This document shows positions 1 to 11,322 of a stretch of 64,000 bases of DNA, one piece after another (position 1 is the stretch's first letter; the number at the start of each line of letters is the position of its first letter). The translations under genes were made by a program, and so were the position numbers. The stretch lies in contig CM017573.1 in the NCBI GenBank assembly GCA_007844125.1, positions 1,636,293 through 1,700,292 on the forward strand, written 5' to 3'. The DNA is from Sinonovacula constricta. Taxonomy: Eukaryota; Mollusca; Bivalvia; Cardiida; Solecurtidae. Below the pieces are notes generated by a model. It ran no database searches and had not been told where the DNA came from. It saw only the letters and a list, made by a program, of their open reading frames with translations.

Positions 1-303
1 GTACTTTTACAGCTGTTAAACTAGAACACTATAAACATTGCGGAAATTAACACCAACTTGCTTTGATTTAGATTTTACAGAGACGATGTTTAATTGATAT
101 CTAGCGAAAAGCCTCCTACGCTAATGAAGATACAAATATTTATAATAGCTCAACATTGGGTCAATAATCCGTTTGAAGGTAAAAAGAATCCGGTCCTTGT
201 TTCAAAAGTTGTCTTTGAATATAGAAGGAGGAAAAGCTCCAGTTCTTGATTCTTTAACTACACAACTGGTTGATACTATATGTAATTCGGTGACTGCATG
301 CTG
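1..303. other. unique AT-rich sequence, no feature seen
   Basis: Non-repetitive AT-rich DNA leading into the first minisatellite. I see no long open frame, no RNA gene and no repeat in it. Confidence 0.6.
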
Positions 304-1830
304 CCACAGGGCCACGTAATGTGTCACAGGGTTACCACGTGTGTCATGGGGCCTACGGGTGTGTCACGGGGCTACCGTGTGTGTCACGGGGCTACCATGT
401 TTGTCACAGGGCCACCAGGTGTGTCATGCATGTTTGTCACGGGGCCACCGTGTATGTCATGGAGCCACCGTGTGTGTCACAGGGTCACCACGTGTGTCAT
501 GGGGCCACCATATGTGTCACAAGGCCAACATGTGTGTCACAAGGCCACCATGTGTGTCACAGGACCACCGTGTGTCGCGGAGTCACCATGTGTGTCATGG
601 GGCCACCATGTGTGTCATGGAGCTACCGTGTGTGTCATGGGGCCACCATGTGTGTCATGGAGCTACCATGTGTGTCACGGGGCAACAATGTGTGTCACAG
701 GACCACTGTGTGTGTCACGGGGCAACAATGTGTGTCACGGGGCCACCATGTGTGTCACGGGACCACCGTGTGTGTCACAGGGCCACCATGTGTGTCACAG
801 GGCCGCCTTGTGTGTCACAGGGCCACCATGTGTGTCACGGGGCCACCGTGCGTGTCACAGGGCTACCTTGTGTGTCACAGGGCCACCATGTGTGTCACGG
901 GGCCAACGTGTGCGTCACAGGGCCAACATTTGTGTCACAGGGCCACTGTGTGTGTCACGGGGCCACCGTGTGTGTCACAGGTCCACCATGTGTGTCACAG
1001 GGCCACTGTGTGTGTTACAGGGCCACGGTGTGTGTCACAGGGCCAACATGTGTGTCACAGGGCCACCGTGTGTGTCACAGGGCCACCGTGTGCGTCACAG
1101 GGCCACCATGTGTGTCACAGGGCCAACATGTGTGTCACAGGGCCACCATGTGTGTCACAGGGCCACCGTGTGTGTCACAGGGCCAACATGTGTTTCACAG
1201 GGCCACTATGTGTGTCACAGGGCCACCGTGTGCGTCACAGGGCCACCATGTGTGTCACAGGGCCACCATGTGTGTCACAGGGCCACCATGTGTGTCACAG
1301 GGCCACCGTGTGTGTCACAGGGCCACTATGTGTGTCACAGGGCCACCGTGTGTGTCACAGGGCCACCATGTGTGTCACAAAGCCACCATGTGTGTCACGG
1401 GGCCACCGTGTGTGTAACGGGGCCACCTTGTGTGTCACAGGGCCACCATGTGTGTCACGGGGCCACCGTGTGCATCACAAAGCCAACATGTGTGTCACAG
1501 GGCCACTGTGTGTGTCACGGGGTCACCGTGTGCGTCACAGGGCCAACATGTGTGTCACAGGGCCAACATGTGTGTCACAGGGCCACTGTGTGTGTCACGG
1601 GGCCACCGTGTGTCACGGGGCCACCGTGTGCGTCACAGGGCCAACATGTATGTCACAGGATCACTGTGTGTGTCACGGGGTCACCGTGTGTCACGGAGCC
1701 ACCTTGTGTGTCACAGGGCCACTGTGTGTGTCACAGGGCCACCGTGTGCGTCACAGGGCCAACATGTGTGTCACAGGGCCACTGTGTGTGTCACAGGGCC
1801 ACCATGTATGTCACGGGGCAACCATGTGTT
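304..1830. repeat. minisatellite, 20-bp unit, about 76 copies
   Basis: The unit ggccaccatgtgtgtcacag recurs every 20 bp with point variants (cacgg for cacag, aacatg for accatg, ccgtg for ccatg) and a few short indels, for instance near 430, 1600 and 1690. Because 20 is not a multiple of three, each forward frame passes through all unit phases, so all three forward frames stay open for hundreds of codons and spell the same Cys/His-rich 20-residue period (…CVTGPPCVSQGHHVCHRATM…). The simultaneous open frames argue that the 517-, 506- and 358-codon frames are consequences of the array, not genes. The first 300 bp of the array are more divergent than the rest. One orphan partial unit sits just outside at about 1872-1887. 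Confidence 0.97.
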
Positions 1831-1963
1831 GGTTGTGCTGATCATAAATAAGCTTTACATGTACATGTATGCATTCACAGGGTTACCAAATTGCTGAATA
1901 ATTAGCAGGTGTGTTATAAACCTTGCAACTAGTTATTTTAGACATAAGGTTACTAAAACAAAA

Positions 1964-2170
1964 CTAACTGTGTACAATTACCCACCACTCGTCTAAGGCG
2001 TTTAAAAGTCTTTTGATACGTAAAGATTGTCCGAAATAAAGGCGCCATCTATTCGATTGTTTTATAACTAGGGGTATCTGCTTATTTCTATCTATTTCTA
2101 CTTCACTATAATCTCTACCATCGTATCGATGGTTCTGTGACACGATATCATCCTTTGATTTTCCTCCCAT
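1964..2170 (-). other. possible short coding fragment, unrecognised
   Basis: A 68-residue frame opens at a true ATG with G at +4 and ends at TAG. The product would be hydrophilic and charged (begins MGGKSKDDIVSQNHRYDGRD, ends EWWVIVHS) with mixed, non-repetitive composition, which sets it apart from the array-derived frames. There is no signal peptide, membrane segment or domain I can name, and I see no clear splice acceptor that would make it part of a larger gene. It could be a small protein, an exon or a chance frame; chance is the most likely for this length. Confidence 0.12.
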
Positions 2171-2840
2171 CAGATCAGAGAAGGACTGTATCCCAGGTCA
2201 GTACAGATCCATTGCTTATTGATTCAGCGGCCAGCAACCGGTTTATGTATTCATATTCCATACCGTCTTGATTAACCATCGAGGAGTCGGACTTGAATGC
2301 CTCTATAATTACAATAAATAGATAGTAAATAACGTGGTGGGCCGTTCAGAAGTTAAAGACGTGCATGTAATCAACATGTACAGGACATTGTAGCCACACC
2401 GCTGTTTGTCATATTGGCGAAGACCTACTAGGGACCAAGGATGTTGCAAACGTCCTCCAGCTGCTAGCTATGCAGCTGTGATATTATTAGGATGAATGTA
2501 AAAAAAGATATCTGGCAGACCAGTGTTCCGCGTCCCTGGTTCATTGGGCCAGGCTGAGAGAGCATGGTGGCGCGAGGTGAAAACGCCATAAAGGCCGGTG
2601 AGGAAAACATTAAATAAAATATACCAGAGAGAGAAATAGCGCGTGAAAGAAAAGATTGGAAAGAGGAATTAATGGAGAGAAGAAACTTAAAATGCAGAGG
2701 TATAAAAAAGAAACAAAAAAAGATAGAGGTAGAAAGTGAGTAATTCGGTCCCAGACCGTAACACTGGCCAGAAACAATTATTCTTTCATCAGTCGTTTCC
2801 TAGTAAAATGCCTGGTTGACAAGAATGCTATGCGGTTGAC

Positions 2841-2936
2841 GTAATTGATTGAAAAAGCGCGATAATGAAAATTGATATTTTACTAGAACCCCTGCATGCG
2901 CTAGAGATAACATTTACTTTCACACATTTCCTCTAG
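2841..2936. promoter_or_regulatory. duplicated noncoding module, copy 1
   Basis: Shares ordered blocks with 5191-5300: attgaaaaa (2848), an ATAAT/attga AT-rich block, gctagagataacatttact (2900-2918) and catttcctc (2925-2933). The distance from the first block to the gctag block is 52 bp here and 49 bp in the other copy. It carries GATA-like and homeodomain-like (TAATTG) sites. The regulatory role is inference; the similarity is seen directly. Confidence 0.4.
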
Positions 2937-3010
2937 GCAAGATCGGCCCGAACTGGGACGCGTTGAAGTGTGTGGATTTCACATTCTTTATCAGGACCAG
3001 TTATAACAAA

Positions 3011-3700
3011 CACATTATACAACACATTTACGCGTCCAAACACAACATTATGCAACACATACAGTCAAATGCAACATTATACAACACATATACGCGTCTA
3101 AACACAACATTATACAACACGTACGCAGTCAAACACAACATTATACAACACATACAGTCAAACACAATATTATACAACACATATACGCGTCCAAACACAA
3201 CATTATACAACACATACAGTCAAACACAACATTATACAACACATAAACGCGTCCAAACACAACATTATACAACACATACAGTCAAACACAACATTATACA
3301 ACACATAAACGCGTCCAAACACAACATTATACAACACATACAGTCAAACACAACATTATACAACACATACACAGTCAAACACAACATTATACAACACATA
3401 TAGTCAAACACAACATTATACAACACATACAGTCAATCACAACATTATACAACACATATACGCGTCCAAACACAACATTATACTACACATACAGTCAAAC
3501 ACAACATTATACAACACATACAGTCAAACACAACATTATACAACACATACAGTCAAACACAACATTATACAACACATATACGCGTCCAAACACAACATTA
3601 TACAACACATACAGTCAAACACAACATTATACAACAAATACAAAGTCAAACAAAACATTTTACATCACAAACGCGCCCAAACACAGCATTATACAACACA
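3011..3700. repeat. minisatellite, 29-33-bp units, about 22 copies
   Basis: The core aacattatacaacacata recurs with two alternating linkers: acagtcaaacac (29-bp unit) and tacgcgtccaaacac (31-33-bp unit, with an ACGCGT site). The linkers alternate in part, giving a loose higher-order period of about 60 bp. Forward frame 2963-3403 and reverse frame 3028-3213 are translations of the repeat (…HNIIQHIQSNTTLYNTYT…) and are not supported as genes. The last two units (3640-3700) are degenerate. Confidence 0.96.
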
Positions 3701-4999
3701 GTGTTCAATGTTGTACGTGATGGTATATAAAACAAATGATAGGGGCCTACACAAGGTATTATAACATCTTTAAGGGAATGCATTGCTCAGAAAAATACGA
3801 TGGTTTGTTCGCCTTCATGTCACATTCAGATACAATAACCTTAAATATATATGTATCTAATCATATTGATGTTTTTCCAAAAGATAATAAAATATGTATT
3901 AAAACAGTTTTGTTTGGTTGATGTCAGAATTTAATTGCAACCACGTGCACAAAACCTAAAAACTAACAAATTTAAGTCAGACTATAGGATATACTTTGGT
4001 TACGCAAAAACTAAGCTAGTGGATGTTTAACGTACAAACATTTACTTCATTGTTAATCATGATAATGTCTGCCTTGTAAAACGTTAGTCTTTTTAAACAA
4101 AATCAATATATAAACTTCAAATAAAACTGTTGGTTGTTTGTTGTTTATTGTTTAATTGAAGTTTTTGCGAAAAGTATATATGATATATGCCAACACGCGG
4201 ATGTAAAACTAAGTTCGATAACCATTCCTTAATTTCACGTTAATGTTTTGTAAAAGTAATGCCCCTTAAACTGTATCTTCACTGTATTAACGTGGTTGTC
4301 TCCCTTTAGTAATATCTCTGGGAAAGGTCTTCAGAGATTCAATTGTCTTGTTATTGAATTTCTTGATTCACAATGAAGTAAAACGCTAAGGTTTCGTGTT
4401 GAATAAAGCCTAAACGAGTCGTTAAATTAATGTCGAAACATAATTTGTTAAATGGGGTTTTCAAGTTAGGGAATGTGTATTACCCTCCCCTCGGGAAATA
4501 TGGCTTAATAGGAACGGTAGAGAAATGATGTATGAGCTGCCGACTGATTAAGAAACATTGACTCGGAAGTGGGTTAGTATTAAAACCTCTGTATATATCA
4601 GCATACGTATTCTGCTAAAACTGAACATACTCGTGTTTCAATGTGTCCGCTTTGTAAGCAGTTGTTGTAGAATACATAGAATTGCGTTTTCATTTTCTCG
4701 AGAATCCAGTTGAAACAATATATTTGTATGCTGTTTACCATGTTATATCCGGTAAAACTATAGCAAATAATAACGTCAATTGCCACCCGGACAGTGCATA
4801 CATACACAATCATGTTTTAAGCTAGTTAAGTAAACATACAAATACTGCAACATTTACAATGCATTCTAGAAATGTAAACAGCTAACGAGCGGTGCGACTG
4901 CCGAGAAGATAGCCGATAATTAAAACGTAACCGTAGGCTCATGCAGGGAGAAGATAGGCCCCTACATAAACGATATGTCAGCTAATCAATAAAGTAAAA
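3701..4999. other. unique AT-rich spacer
   Basis: No gene, RNA or repeat recognised. The open frames at 3736-3921 and 4598-4813 are short, AT-driven and have no recognisable domain. Confidence 0.5.
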
Positions 5000-5345
5000 A
5001 GGAATGTCAGTCTGTGACTCCAGGATCGCCATAGTTTAGCCCCCATTACCGGCGTGGATATCGAACTGTATTTCTGCCTCATTGGCTCACCGCTTCCTCT
5101 CTGCTGAGCAGATAAGGAAATTCTATATACGGCTCCTGATCACGTGACGTCATTCACGTGGCAACCAAACCTCAAGATACATGCGATAGCGGAGTGATTT
5201 ATTGAAAAAATAATAATCAATTACAGCGAGTCTATGAGAGCCGGTGGCAGCTAGCGATAACGTTTACTGAGACGTTAGGCTTCGTTAAGTCCACGCAATT
5301 TCCTCCGCGTCGCTTCAACCACCACAGTCCATAATTGAATTATTA
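5000..5345. promoter_or_regulatory. candidate cis-regulatory island with E-box/CRE composite
   Basis: A segment of higher complexity and GC content than its surroundings. Positions 5141-5160 read cacgtgacgtcattcacgtg: a CACGTG E-box (5141-5146) overlaps a perfect CRE palindrome TGACGTCA (5145-5152), followed by a second CACGTG (5155-5160). GATA-like sites (agataagg near 5109, gcgataac near 5255) and several ATTA homeodomain cores follow. The second copy of the duplicated module lies at 5191-5300. CREB/ATF factors bind CRE and bHLH-Zip factors bind CACGTG; that this DNA acts as an enhancer or promoter is inference. Confidence 0.35.
5191..5300. promoter_or_regulatory. duplicated noncoding module, copy 2
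   Basis: Same order and nearly the same spacing of blocks as 2841-2936: attgaaaaa (5201), AT-rich taataatcaatta, gctagcgataacgtttact (5250-5268, 17 of 19 bases matching copy 1). The fourth block, caatttcctcc, lies just beyond at about 5297-5307, displaced by roughly 22 extra bases relative to copy 1. Same orientation, about 2.35 kb apart. Confidence 0.4.
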
Positions 5346-7290
5346 ATTGGGAAGAAGGCAGCAAAAACATTATTTTTAGCAACTCATCAGAGAATAGACA
5401 AAGTAGTTAGCGCATTAAATGATAATTGTCCATTCGCTGTATGTTTGAAGATCTTTAAATTATTCATAAGTTTGTTAAAGTTATTTTAATGGATATTTGA
5501 ACAGTCTATGTCAAAGTGACGTCACTAAGTTTACGCCAGCTCTATACTTATACACAAAACAACTATTTATATTTATGCGAAATGTACTTCCATGATAAAA
5601 CTTTCGTGTATGTGTAAACATGTAGTGCTATTTATATAAATATGCTTTTGCATTTTTGTTGGCCATAATGAACAGAACAAACAGTTGGTTGGGGTCATGG
5701 TGTTGTTTTCATCTTCTTTTTGACAGGCAAGAAAATATTTTCGCATAATCCATTGAGCGTATGCAGATATATACGGTTAACAGACTTTATAGGTATCTAA
5801 TAATGTACATTTCTCGTATTAGAATTCATTGTACCAATGGCTGCTTTAAGCCACACCTTTCCGTTTCACTAATGCATACGTGGTGGCAGCACAAGTTCCA
5901 TGGCCCGACATCCGGTTAGTTTGGTGCTGGATCATCACTTATATTTCCCTCGAAATGAGTTTATTCCAACAAATCTCCATTTCATCGTTTGACTTACTGA
6001 AATCTTTGCCAACTGTATTTTACTATTCTTCAGCGTCATTATAAGTTTCATATACAAAGTATTAACAAATGTAGAGACACACTGTATTATCTTTGGAACA
6101 AAAGAGTTTGTTGTGTGGTTATCACAGTGGAGATTCAAGTTATATAAAGAACTTATTGATGCCAGCGTCACTATGTCTATAGCTGCTTCAGCAACAGTCT
6201 GATAGATTCCTCCGCAACACGCACTTCGCTGATCACATCGGAAACATTCAATTTACATCTGCTTGCATTTTATTCTAATTGAAGCAATCTTGTAATTATA
6301 TGTCCATGAAGGCCCTCATCAGGCAAAGACGCCCGGTGAGTTGGCTCCATTGATAATCTCCCTTGGCCAGTTTCCCGCGCCCAAAGCCATGGTCATTATA
6401 ACATCTTACCGAGCTCGCTGATTAATGGCTCGGCGTTCTAATGTTCTCAGTGACTACAAGTGACAAGTTTATCTCATTCTGTTACCATAGTAACAGGAGA
6501 ACTAACTGATCATAGTGTCCACGCCGATTGAAAATTTCGCTTAAATATTATGAATATTGCAATGTAGTAGATGGTCTGTGCTGTTTCCTAGATTGCCTCA
6601 TTTAGTGAGACCTGAGGGTTGTGGCCGAAATCTGACAGCATCATGGTTTTATGTGACCGTGATTGCCTCTCACTGGTCCTCACAAAAGATCTATCTATTG
6701 ATTTATCAGGACTCTTATGTACTGACGCTTGGTCGTAGTCACGAACTCATGTGTTAAACTAAGCTTGTTGTTGTTTTTGTGACAAAATCCTCACCACCAG
6801 GATTATGGGATAACTCTAGTAAGACTTTTTACTTAAAAGCACGGAATGCTTGTGCCGTGATTGCTGTTAGAGTCATTGAACTCAGAAAGTGGATTGTGAT
6901 TGGATGTTTCAGCGCTGATTTGGAGTACTAGTAACTGGTGAACAGTGAAACACTGTGTGGAGTTGAACGAAATGTTTGGTTTACATGGTTGGCTTTCGTG
7001 AACATTTGCTGGCAATATGATGTTTAGTATTTCATGTGAATCAAACATTATTTTGCTTCTTAACTTTGATTGAGCTTCTAATATGTTAACTGGTTTTATA
7101 TGTTCATCATCGTTTCCTTTGAAAAAAATAACAAGTCAAAGGCATGGCATGTTAGTTACTAATTTCTGCAGCGAAACATGACCGCTGATTGAAGAGAACT
7201 TCTGGCCTACCTTCATACATCATCCGCGGCACACGAATTGCTAGTTTCTAATCCGGACGTTGGTTTGTTCTTGTACATTAACTGTTGACA
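5346..7290. other. unique spacer with a CNE-like island
   Basis: A perfect CRE palindrome lies at 5517-5524. The stretch 6300-6470 is noticeably less AT-rich and is listed separately. The remaining frames (5935-6171, 6557-6757, 6833-7048) are short and unrecognised. Confidence 0.45.
6300..6470. promoter_or_regulatory. candidate conserved noncoding island
   Basis: A higher-complexity block containing homeodomain/TALE-like motifs (ccattgataatc near 6346, gctgattaatggc near 6417) and GC-rich patches (gacgcccggtgag near 6328). It has no open frame of note. I infer a possible enhancer from composition and motif density only; there is no comparison with another genome. Confidence 0.2.
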
Positions 7291-7498
7291 CCAACCAGTA
7301 ACTGTTGATAGCCGGTGATGCCGACCAGTAACTGTTAATTGCCGGTGACACTGACCAGTAACTGTAGATAGCCGGTGATGCCGACCAGTAACTGTTAATT
7401 GCCGGTGACACTGACCAGTAACTGTAGATAGCCGGTGATGCCGACCAGTAACTGTTGAGAGACGGTGAAGCCGACTCTTTCGATTCTACTGACGACAT
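7241..7498 (-). other. open frame across the 30-bp array, possible decapeptide protein
   Basis: An 85-codon frame begins at ATG (7498-7496), runs through the array at 7291-7474 and ends at TAG in unique DNA beyond it. It has a unique head (MSSVESKESASPSLN), six ten-residue repeats of the type SYWSASPAIY/SYWSVSPAIN, and a unique tail (STVNVQEQTNVRIRN). Unit length 30 bp keeps the frame in phase. There is no signal peptide and no domain I can name. An open frame is expected by chance in so short an in-phase array, so a coding role is not favoured; the full ATG-to-stop frame with unique ends is the only point in its favour. Confidence 0.12.
7291..7474. repeat. minisatellite, 30-bp unit, about 6 copies, alternating A/B units
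   Basis: The unit ccagtaactgt…gccggtga…gac recurs every 30 bp. Units alternate between …gatagccggtgatgccga and …aattgccggtgacactga, so the effective period is 60 bp. Confidence 0.93.
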
Positions 7499-9845
7499 AA
7501 CACCTTTTGCCGGCTTGTTATAAAATCACCAAACCAGACGAACCAGAAGTAACAACATTATGCTTCACACTCTACATCACACGGGATTGTAAGTTGTACA
7601 ACTACAGAATCTTTTGCTGCAATAGCTGGATATGATCTAGGCTTGTAATTAGGCAAAAAATGCTAATCGTGGTCTTTTTGTCATACCTTACTTTAATATT
7701 GTGTTGCTTATCATCACAAACAATATTTGCTTGTATATGTTTACGTGGTTTCCTTGTATATGTGGTAGATGGTTATGGCTGGGATTTGGTCTTTGTTCGG
7801 GTAGAAGAACACCTAACGATCCAGAAATATCAATTCATAATTTACATTTTTAAATATTCACATATTTACATTAACGTTAAGAAATATTCTAATATAAATG
7901 ATCGATTGATGAACAGTTCATCCCAGTAGAAATGGTTATTTTTTTCTTGATAGTAACAATTGTATTTCTATACCTATATACCGGCTAACCATTACGTCTT
8001 CATCAAGCAAATAGTAAACACTGTTTTTAATGAAGTTACCGACTCTAAACTCTACATCTAGCAATTTAAAATACTTCTTTAAACTACGTGATACAAGAAT
8101 CTCCAATCTCATGACTATTTGTTTTATTTGATATGTGTTTTGTGAGTACATCACGTGACTACAGTTAGATCCCCTATGGACAAGTAGACACATTAACACA
8201 TTGAGAGAATCAGCAGCCAAGAATCATGAAATCTGCCCTAGTTAACCTTCGGTCTTAATGGGTCGCAGAGAACAGCGACCCCTATATTTATAATTGGTTT
8301 TGGAAATACCTATGGGATGACGTCAGAAGCGATCGTAGTTTTAAACAGAAATAATCATTGTACTTCAGCTGTTTAAGAACATAATGTTACATTTATACTA
8401 AAGTGTTCAGTTTCTTTTGTGTCTTCTAATTAAAAACTACATAAATAATAAAAACTAACATGAGAACTATGAAAAAATAACTAGTAAACTTGTATGAATA
8501 TCGATTGTAAAATTCGTATTTTCAAATTTCGGGTCTACACTAATTTGGCCGCATTCTCTTCAGTGCAATGTTCATGGTTAAACATTTCTTCGTAAGACAG
8601 ATTATTGTTTTGTTGTTTTTTATAATCAGTAATCGCAGTTTTTGATCTATTTTACAGCCCAACAAAAAAGTCTTTCGGCGCGAATCGCGTATGAAGGTTC
8701 GGTGAAGAGTACAACAATTAGTGGTGTGTTTAGATTTGGGCAGACTGTACTGATGATTAAACACATTTGCGCGAACACTCTGATAGACATATGTGTAATA
8801 TTTGCTCGGTACTTACGTATAAGATTTAAACTTTATAATTTTACTTTTGTATCAAAGAATGTTGCTGTTGAAAACATATTTGCGAAGAAATTAATAGGTC
8901 ATATAAATTCAACGTTTTTGTTGCGTGCTGTAAAAGTTTCCTTCCTTCGCTAAGGCGGATGTTGGTGACTTCGTACCATTTCAAAGTTGTACCATGTTTA
9001 TATGTTTGGAGACTCTGTACGACATTTGTTGAGTAGGTGTTGTTCACAGATGTTGTTGTGTTACCTTAGAAGTTAAAATTGTCATTCACCCTTACTTCGG
9101 TTAACAACATAATCATTTTTGAAACATTTTTTATTCCAAAAACCGCAAATGAAGTAGTGCCTAAGGCTACTGGGCTAAATATCCTTAGCTTTCTGACATA
9201 TTATTACTTTGATGCTCTGCATAAACTTTTTTCTTGTTTTTCTTTGTGAAGGATGTACATTATATTACTATCGATATAGAATAACAAGGATAGAAAAGTG
9301 TGGGTGGGGTAATGGAATGTTAATGGAAATACCAAATTAAAGCTCTCTGTAACTCCTCCCAATTTAGAAGGTGAAATATAAGAAAAAAACAGAGGTCTTT
9401 TTAAGATAAATAAAGTGTCCGTTTTGATCATACATACGTCATATTAAATACACCATTCTAAACTCCATGTATACATTCAAACTGTGCACTATAAATACAC
9501 CAATATATATCCATTATATACAATGTTTATATAACTAGAAACAGACTGGTGGCCAAAACCTATAAAAATTCCATTAAATGAAAGAAAATGTGAAGTTTAT
9601 CATTTATTAGTAAACGAGTACCGTTTACAGAAGAGTAAGAAGACAGTATATCGAACCGTCTCTCTGGATCAAACCAGCTGAAGTTCATTGATCTACTGAA
9701 ATCAGAAAACGCTCAGATTATTTCAAATCTAGCTGTGTACGTATTTAAATCGTTTAAGTTAAGAAAAAATAGGTAAAGGACATATATTTTGTGCAGCAAA
9801 CAATGGCTGTTTACTAACCTTAAATGTATCATCTGTTATAGTAGA
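7499..9845. other. unique AT-rich spacer
   Basis: Short unrecognised frames only (7660-7929, 7936-8220, 8540-8764, 8642-8953, 8841-9047, 9204-9431). A perfect 7-bp inverted repeat gggtcgc/gcgaccc with an 8-base loop lies at 8260-8281, and a perfect CRE palindrome at 8318-8325. The sequence gcgacccctatattt at 8275 recurs at about 11125, which hints at an old dispersed repeat. Confidence 0.45.
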
Positions 9846-9936
9846 TTGATGATGGGGATAATGATGATATTGATGATGATAATATATTGATGATGATTGT
9901 ATAACTATATTGATGATGATGATAAGGAGGAGGAGG
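9846..9936. repeat. imperfect GAT-type microsatellite
   Basis: Runs of gatgat with interruptions (gatgatattgatgatgat, ending in aaggaggaggagg). A minus-strand frame of HH/YY repeats at 9759-9983 is its translation. Confidence 0.85.
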
Positions 9937-11103
9937 ATTGTTAATGCTACTTTGCTACTAAGACAATTAGATATGTATTCCACCCTTGACCTTTTTTCCG
10001 ATGTATTGTTTGTCTTGTATGTGTATTGATGGCCCAGAGACCTTATGATACAATAAATTATATATCTATATAACTATAGCAAACTATTGTCGTTTTCTGG
10101 TATTTTAGGAACGACAACGTAACTTGTTGTTGTTAGTTAAGACTGTTCTGTCTGTTCTGTCACACGTGTAAATAGAAGGAAGTGTAAATCAAGAAATGTT
10201 CAATTTGACCTTTCATCATTAGAATCTATTTGGACGCCGATTTCCGCTTATTGTAGACTTCGAATACAATGAAACATATTTTATCAAATAACATTATTTT
10301 GCTTGCGATCAACTGACCTTTTTAGGATATGATCAACCAGCTTTTAGCTAGACATTTCGAGTTGACCTGTGCATATACCCCCATATATAATATATAATAA
10401 CTGTGAATGAACTAAAACGCTGACAAAATATATGGATTTCTTTCCAAATACATGTAAGTTACACTCGTACCGTCAGTTCAATACCAAACTTCACCCGTCC
10501 AGAGTAAACGGCTAAACAGAGATACAGACAACTATATACAGTTTTAATTGTTCTGTTGTCTTTTCTTTTCATAAATCAACTTTCGTGAAATTTAGCAAGA
10601 AATAATAAGGCGTGTATTGTATAAATCGCAGTGATTAGTTTACTGAAAAATAAAATTGTCTTTCTATGTTAACTGTGAGCAACTGGGTTAAAATTAATTT
10701 AAAACCATGCTCGTATTTTCAACTTTTCCATGCCTAGCGATTCTTTACCGGGTTATCAATGTTATATAAATTGGTTTTCAAGACAGCTCATAAATACTAG
10801 AACAGATGACTGCCAGCACTACCCTTCTCAGCTTCAGATCGTCACAAATGTTTATATTAATATTTAATCTGTCGTTTTCAAACCTGTAGATAATGGTACA
10901 CGGATTCAATCTTGAATAACCATTCTTTGCTTTCCATATGTTCAATAATTGGTTACAACTTGCCACTTTATAATTATATATTTGCCAAACTGCTTTCAAT
11001 GATTTCAGATAGGAACCAGTCTAATACAAGCAAACTTAAGATAAAATAATAAATTTAATTTTCTAACGAGACCTAGTTCGGGCACAACAATTCAGGGTGA
11101 AAT

Positions 11104-11322
11104 TTGCGTTATGTTGTTCGCAAGCGACCCCTATATTTTGATGAAGAGTTCAAAACAACAAAGACTTACTGGGTTACTTTCACTCTGCCCATTGTACAGG
11201 TCCGTCTTCACTCTTGGGCCAAGAAGTGTAGACTCGACGTCAGCATTCGAAGAGTTTCGGTGGAAGACATTGTTGGCGCGAGCGTAACCTGTCAAATTAA
11301 AGTGTATAGAAGTAATCCTTGA
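11104..11322 (+). other. possible coding fragment, unrecognised
   Basis: A 72-residue frame without a standard ATG (it opens at TTG), ending at TGA. Composition is balanced and non-repetitive, with a charged, beta-rich look (for example KTYWVTFTLPIVQVRLHSW and CRLDVSIRRVSVEDIVGAS). The segment is also less AT-rich than its flanks. I do not recognise a family. It could be an exon, a piece of a decayed transposon (gcgacccctatattt is shared with about 8275) or a chance frame. Confidence 0.13.

Larger units (their letters stand above)
1831..3010. other. unique spacer between two minisatellites
   Basis: Unique sequence, more complex than most of the window. It holds a small minus-strand open frame (1964-2170) and the first copy of a duplicated module (2841-2936), both listed separately. 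The stretch 2580-2740 is purine-rich (gaga/aaag runs). No RNA gene or transposon end was recognised. Confidence 0.5.

Noticed and set aside
298..1897. Four long overlapping plus-strand frames (up to 517 codons), Cys/His-rich
   Set aside because: All forward frames are open together and give the same period, which follows from a 20-bp unit. No unique domain or gene structure flanks them.
8260..8281. Perfect hairpin as a transcription terminator
   Set aside because: There is no T-run after it and the genome is eukaryotic; intrinsic terminators of this type do not apply.
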